From: an uncultured Lachnospiraceae bacterium
GTDB taxonomy: Bacteria; Bacillota; Clostridia; Lachnospirales; Lachnospiraceae
Assembly: GCA_910586125.1 (NCBI GenBank)
Contig: CAJUHP010000003.1
Location: forward strand, 1-11,151
Reading direction: 5' to 3'
Length of the DNA stretch: 11,151 bases
Position numbers and translations under genes: made by a program. Each line of letters begins with the position of its first letter. Position 1 is the stretch's first letter. The notes beneath the pieces were generated by a model that was given only the letters and a program-made list of their open reading frames with translations, was not told the DNA's origin and did not search any database. Below are positions 7,094-11,151 of this stretch, piece after piece.

Positions 7094-8669
7094 AAAAACC
7101 AACGCTAATATTGGTTTTGAAAAAGAATTATGGGATGCGGCCTGTGTACTTTGGGGACACATTCCGGCATCTGAATATAGAAACATTATTATAGGTTTGA
7201 TTTTTCTGCGATATATTTCTTGTTCCTTTGAGGAATGTCAAAAGAAGATCATTCATCAGTTAAAAGATGATGGTGAAACCGATGAGGAGTACATCAAGGC
7301 TGAGCTGGAAGAAAAGGATAATTATCTGGAACATAGTGTTTTCTTTGTTCCTACAGTAGCCCGTTGGAGCCTCATCGCAGAAATGGCACATGATGTTAAA
7401 ATTGGCAAGACCATTGATGATGCTATGAGAGCTATCGAAGACGAAAACCTATCATTGAAAGGCGTACTGCCTAAGCATTATGCCAATGAAGAGCTAGACA
7501 AAACGGTTCTTGGCAAAGTCGTAGATATTTTTACCAATATTGATATGACGGAACATGGTCATTCCAAGGATTTACTTGGACGCACCTATGAATATTGCCT
7601 TGCAAAGTTTGCTGAAAAAGAGGGTAAAGGCGGCGGCGAATTCTATACTCCTGAGAGCATTGTAAAAACACTGGTTGCCATCTTAAAGCCTTTTGAAAAC
7701 TGTCGTGTATATGACCCTTGTTGCGGTTCTGGCGGTATGTTTGTACAGAGCTCAGAGTTTATTCGGGCTCACGCAAACAAACGTAGCAGCGGTGATGAGA
7801 TAGACCCACAGGATTTAATCTCTGTTTATGGACAGGAAGCAAACCCAGATACATGGAAAATGGCTAAAATCAATATGGCTATCCGTGGGATTGATGCAAA
7901 TCTTGGCGAATCTCACGCAAATACATACACAAGAGACTTGCACAAGACTTTAAGGGCTAATTTCATACTGGCGAATCCTCCGTTCAACAATCATCCTTTC
8001 CCTATCAAAGAATTGAAAGACGATCCTCGTTTCCGGACAAAGGAACAGGGCGGCTACGGTTTGCCCCCAGAAGGGAATGCCAACTTTGCTTGGATTGAAC
8101 ATATGATTTATCACTTGGCACCAGGTGGTAAAATTGGTTTGGTGCTTGCAAATGGTGCATTATCTTCTCAGACCAATGGCGAGGGTGATATTCGCAAAAA
8201 CATCATTGAAGATGATCTGATCGAGGGTATTGTAGCGCTTCCTACTCAGCTTTTCTATTCGGTTACTATCCCGGCAACCTTATGGTTCATTACTAGGGAT
8301 AAGGCACAGACTGGTAAAACACTATTTATTGATGCTCGTAAGATGGGTTATATGGTAGACAGAAAGCATCGCGACTTTACCGAAGAAGATATTCAGATGT
8401 TAGCAGATACCTTTGAAGCATTCCAGAACGGCACACTCGAAGATATGAAAGGCTTCTGCAAGGTGGCAACTACCGAAGAAATCGCAAAGCAAGACTATAT
8501 CTTAACGCCTGGACGCTATGTTGGCATTGAAGAACAAAAAGATGACGGCGAACCTTTTGAAGAAAAGATGGATCGCCTAACATCGGAACTGTCTGAGATG
8601 TTCCAGAAGTCCCATGAACTTGAAGATGAGATTAGAAGAAAGCTGGGAGCAATTGGATATGAGGTCTGA
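7086..8669 (+). CDS. hsdM: Type I restriction-modification system methyltransferase subunit HsdM (527 aa)
   Basis: This is the N6-adenine DNA methyltransferase subunit. Two HsdM with one HsdS form the modification enzyme, and HsdR joins for restriction. The N-terminal HsdM helical domain (about 10-150) is followed by GEFYTPESIVK (184-194), the SAM-binding motif I DPCCGSGGMF (210-219) and the catalytic motif IV NPPF (297-300). A C-terminal helical stretch (490-520) would contact HsdS. Length is normal for the family (about 500-530 aa), and no break is visible. It starts with AAGGAG (7071-7076) 9 nt before the ATG. Its last 11 nt overlap the hsdS start. The gene order M-S-R and the size resemble the EcoR124I (type IC) group, though I cannot assign the subtype. 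Confidence 0.96.
   Translation: MAEKTNANIGFEKELWDAACVLWGHIPASEYRNIIIGLIFLRYISCSFEECQKKIIHQLKDDGETDEEYIKAELEEKDNYLEHSVFFVPTVARWSLIAEMAHDVKIGKTIDDAMRAIEDENLSLKGVLPKHYANEELDKTVLGKVVDIFTNIDMTEHGHSKDLLGRTYEYCLAKFAEKEGKGGGEFYTPESIVKTLVAILKPFENCRVYDPCCGSGGMFVQSSEFIRAHANKRSSGDEIDPQDLISVYGQEANPDTWKMAKINMAIRGIDANLGESHANTYTRDLHKTLRANFILANPPFNNHPFPIKELKDDPRFRTKEQGGYGLPPEGNANFAWIEHMIYHLAPGGKIGLVLANGALSSQTNGEGDIRKNIIEDDLIEGIVALPTQLFYSVTIPATLWFITRDKAQTGKTLFIDARKMGYMVDRKHRDFTEEDIQMLADTFEAFQNGTLEDMKGFCKVATTEEIAKQDYILTPGRYVGIEEQKDDGEPFEEKMDRLTSELSEMFQKSHELEDEIRRKLGAIGYEV
8645..8649 (+). promoter_or_regulatory. Shine-Dalgarno site deciding the hsdS start
   Basis: GGGAG inside the end of hsdM lies 9 nt before the ATG at 8659. 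An earlier in-frame ATG at 8614 would add a 15-residue helical leader read from the hsdM 3' end. Starting at 8659 gives a protein that opens directly with the usual HsdS beginning (xxDWKIKKLxDIA). Confidence 0.6.
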
Positions 8670-9759
8670 TTGGAAGATAAAGAAGCTATTTGATATCGCA
8701 GTTTTTAACCCAAAAGAAACAATTAAAAAGGGTGCAGTTGCAAAGAAAATTGCAATGGACAAGTTAAATCTATTTTGTCGTGATGTTTGTGGATACACAG
8801 AAGAAGCATTCTCAGGTGGTGTAAAATTTAAAAATGGCGATACAATTATGGCACGAATTACCCCTTGCTTAGAGAATGGAAAGATAGCGAAAGTCAATGT
8901 TCTTGATGATGGAGAAATTGGCTTTGGCTCTACGGAGTACATCGTATACAGAGCAATTGAGGGAATAAGCGATGAAGACTTTATTTATTATCTTGTGACA
9001 AGTCCAATTGTGAGAGAACCGGCTATTAAATCAATGGTAGGCTCTTCCGGCAGACAGCGTGTTCAAATTGATGTAGTTCAGAATTTAAAGATTGCAGTAC
9101 CAGATATCGAAGAACAAAAGAAAATTAGTGGGTTGTTAAAGGCTATCGACGATAAAATTGCTATCAATAGCAAGATAAACGATAATTTAGAGCAGCAGGC
9201 ACAGGCGATTTTTTCTGATATGTTTCCTGATATATTTGCATCCAATTCATCAGCAACATTGCAAAAAATGATTGATTTTTCAAATGGTAAAAAACGTCCT
9301 GAAACTTTGGGCAATATACCCGTGTATGGCGGAAACGGTATTTTAGCTTATACTGACGAAGCAAATTCCGAAAACTGCGTTATTATAGGCAGAGTAGGCG
9401 CATACTGTGGAAATACTTTTCTTTGCTTGGGTAAATGCTGGACAAGTGATAATGCAATCCAGGCTAAAAGCAAGAATGATTCATCGCCATTGTTCATTTA
9501 CTATTTGTTAAAAAACGCTGGATTGCCATCTCGGCATATTGGAACTGGTCAGCCACTGATGACACAAGGAATACTAAATTCTATTCCCATAAACGAACCA
9601 CCGTTTCAGGCAATTGGCGAGTTCATCAGCATTTGCCAGCCTATACACCAAGTGATATTCGCTAATGAAAAAGAAAATGCCACGCTATCGTCTTTGCGGG
9701 ATGCCCTTCTTCCTCGCTTAATGTCCGGCGAGATTGATGTCTCCAGTATCCAGCTCTAA
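8659..9759 (+). CDS. hsdS: Type I restriction-modification specificity subunit HsdS (366 aa)
   Basis: HsdS holds the two target recognition domains that read the halves of a split DNA site. Target domain 1 is about 5-150 (opening DWKIKKLFDIAVFNP, with the usual GDTIMARITPCLENGK at 60-75 and GSSGRQRVQ at 128-136). The central conserved helix is 150-190 (IEEQKKISGLLKAIDDKIAI). Target domain 2 is about 200-312 (IPVYGGNGI 220-228, IIGRVGAYCGN 242-252, GTGQPLMTQGILNSIPI 295-311), and the C-terminal helix is 317-355 (ATLSSLRDALLPRLMSGEID at 341-360). Both halves are intact, giving a full if compact subunit. The recognised sequence cannot be read from the protein. I see no invertase gene or inverted copies next to it that would suggest phase-variable shuffling within the window. 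Confidence 0.93.
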   Translation: MRSDWKIKKLFDIAVFNPKETIKKGAVAKKIAMDKLNLFCRDVCGYTEEAFSGGVKFKNGDTIMARITPCLENGKIAKVNVLDDGEIGFGSTEYIVYRAIEGISDEDFIYYLVTSPIVREPAIKSMVGSSGRQRVQIDVVQNLKIAVPDIEEQKKISGLLKAIDDKIAINSKINDNLEQQAQAIFSDMFPDIFASNSSATLQKMIDFSNGKKRPETLGNIPVYGGNGILAYTDEANSENCVIIGRVGAYCGNTFLCLGKCWTSDNAIQAKSKNDSSPLFIYYLLKNAGLPSRHIGTGQPLMTQGILNSIPINEPPFQAIGEFISICQPIHQVIFANEKENATLSSLRDALLPRLMSGEIDVSSIQL

Positions 9760-9808
9760 ACCGCTAAATTATCGTTTACAAAACACTAAAGAAAAGGAAT
9801 TGATATTT

Positions 9809-11151
9809 ATGTTATATACATTCGATGAGGAAGCTTATGAACAAGTCCTCATTGGGCAATTTGAGAATATGGGTTATCGCCACATTTGCGGCTATGACAT
9901 TGAACGAGATCACAAAATAGCGCTATATCTGGAGGAATTACGCCCGGCTCTCAGAAAGCTAAATCCAGGAATGTCCCAATCTATTCTAAATACGGCTGAG
10001 CAGAAACTGTTGGAACTGCCAAACGGTTCCTTGGAAGATATCAACGAGATTGGGCTTAATTATATTCAAAACGGCATTGAAGTCGGTTACAGTCACGACG
10101 GCGAACAAGATACAGAAATTGTCCGCCTGATTGACTATGACAATGTAAAGAACAATTCCTTTGTCTGTGCTAATCAGTGGACTTTTATCGAGAAAGAAAA
10201 CTGTCGTCCTGATATTGTTTTGTTTGTAAACGGCTTTCCGTTGGTGCTTGTTGAATTGAAATCTCCTTCACGTTCGCAGACCGATGCAAGCGAAGGATAT
10301 TTGCAGATTCAAAGGTATAAGAAAGAGATTCCGTCTTTCTTTCACTACAATCAAATCTGCGTGATCTCGGATATGGCAACTTCCAAAGCCGGAACTATCA
10401 CTTCTGATGAGTCCCGTTTTATGGAGTGGAAAACCACAGACGGAAACTATGAAAGCACCAAGTACGCAGATTATAAAACATTTTTTGAGGGAATGTTTGA
10501 AAGGAAACGTCTGCTTGATATTGTTGAGAACTTCACTTGCTACTCTGTGGAGGGCTTAAAAAAGTTCAAAATTCTTGCTGCTTATCATCAATACTTTGCT
10601 GTCAGAAAAGCAGTGGAGTCTACTGTTAAAGGTACAGAAACGGATGGTAAAGGCGGTGTGTTCTGGCATACACAAGGGAGTGGTAAGTCGCTGTCAATGG
10701 TTTTTTACGCTCATTTATTAAGGCGTAGAATCGCCAATTTGACATTGATAGTTATCACGGACCGTAATGATCTGGACGGTCAATTATATAGTCAATTTCT
10801 TAAGTGTAAAGCTTTCCTTCGTCAAGAACCCGTGCAGGCAGAAAGCCAGGAGAATTTGAAAGTTTTACTCGATGGAAGAGTTGCAAACGGTATCTTCTTC
10901 TCCACAATGGGCAAGTTCCTTGATCCGGAAAAACCATTTACTGAGCGTAAGAACATTGTTGTTATGGCAGATGAAGCTCACCGCAGTCAATATGGTCTAA
11001 CTGAAAAGACCAAGATGGTAAAAAAAGAAGATGGTACGGAAGAAGCACATCTTGTTATTGGTGCAGCCAGAAGAATTAGAAAGAGTTTACCAAATGCAAC
11101 CTATATTGGCTTTACTGGTACTCCGGTATCCAATAAAGATCATAATACAAT
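9809..11151 (+). CDS. hsdR: Type I restriction endonuclease/translocase subunit HsdR, N-terminal part, cut by the window edge
   Basis: 447 codons are visible with no stop. Full-length HsdR is usually about 1000 aa, so the C-terminal half lies outside. The N-terminal PD-(D/E)xK nuclease is seen as Asp135 in RPDIVLF and Glu149/Lys151 in VELKSP, with a downstream QIQRYK (166-171). The SF2 translocase motor follows: Walker A TQGSGKS (288-294), TDRNDLDGQL (317-326), DEAH box (388-391) and motif III TGTP (436-439). All catalytic residues expected in this part are present. With HsdM2-HsdS it binds unmethylated sites, pumps DNA using ATP and cuts at a distance, typically against incoming phage or plasmid DNA. 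AAGGAA (9794-9799) lies 9 nt before the ATG, and a 49-nt spacer separates it from hsdS. It is probably in the same operon. Confidence 0.95.
   Translation, partial: MLYTFDEEAYEQVLIGQFENMGYRHICGYDIERDHKIALYLEELRPALRKLNPGMSQSILNTAEQKLLELPNGSLEDINEIGLNYIQNGIEVGYSHDGEQDTEIVRLIDYDNVKNNSFVCANQWTFIEKENCRPDIVLFVNGFPLVLVELKSPSRSQTDASEGYLQIQRYKKEIPSFFHYNQICVISDMATSKAGTITSDESRFMEWKTTDGNYESTKYADYKTFFEGMFERKRLLDIVENFTCYSVEGLKKFKILAAYHQYFAVRKAVESTVKGTETDGKGGVFWHTQGSGKSLSMVFYAHLLRRRIANLTLIVITDRNDLDGQLYSQFLKCKAFLRQEPVQAESQENLKVLLDGRVANGIFFSTMGKFLDPEKPFTERKNIVVMADEAHRSQYGLTEKTKMVKKEDGTEEAHLVIGAARRIRKSLPNATYIGFTGTPVSNKDHNT

Noticed and set aside
6887..7186. 99-codon ORF on the - strand before hsdM
   Set aside because: It is antisense to the HTH remnant and the hsdM start, has AT-driven Ile/Phe/Ser composition and has no ribosome site.
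8577..8942. 121-codon ORF on the - strand over the hsdM-hsdS junction
   Set aside because: It is a shadow of two clear genes and its translation shows no family features.
1..11151. CRISPR array, tRNA or insertion sequence
   Set aside because: Reading through, I saw no regularly spaced repeats, no tRNA-like cloverleaf and no transposase motif.

Overview
The window reads as an accessory, defence-rich segment of a low-GC Bacillota chromosome or integrated element. A Clostridia/Lachnospiraceae-type host is likely. This rests on AT-rich coding DNA, AGGAGG-type ribosome binding sites, a chromosomal-style KilA-N protein and a clostridial-looking RlmD tail. The taxonomic call is an inference from remembered sequence patterns, not from a search. 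Every supported gene lies on the + strand.

Region 1 (1-1249): a small uncharacterised acidic helical protein (56-349, with its frame open to the left edge), then a KilA-N domain DNA-binding protein (404-1249). The KilA-N gene contains a perfect 32-bp palindrome (607-638) that sits exactly in codon register.

Region 2 (1357-6406): two tightly coupled genes whose frames overlap by 14 nt. The first encodes a 1241-aa, apparently cytoplasmic, helix-rich protein with STAND/NLR-like layout but no Walker A motif. The second encodes a 445-aa Hanks-type Ser/Thr kinase with every catalytic motif intact and an unrecognised C-terminal domain. This pair is the best candidate for an undescribed system: a large sensor/scaffold plus a kinase effector beside a restriction-modification locus.

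Region 3 (6407-7093): a degraded junction. It holds a C-terminal fragment of the 23S rRNA uracil methyltransferase gene rlmD/rumA broken by two frameshifts, followed by the C-terminal half of a small Cro/C1-type HTH regulator whose stop codon overlaps the hsdM start. This looks like a recombination scar between two independently acquired modules.

Region 4 (7086-11151): a type I restriction-modification operon in the order hsdM-hsdS-hsdR. hsdM and hsdS overlap by 11 nt. hsdR is cut by the right edge, with its nuclease motif, Walker A, DEAH box and TGTP motif visible. HsdM and HsdS methylate and recognise a bipartite site, and HsdR would cleave unmodified DNA. Parts of hsdM and hsdR look visibly richer in G+C than the AT-rich STAND-like/kinase pair, consistent with separate origins.

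No tRNA, rRNA, CRISPR array, transposase or integrase gene was found.
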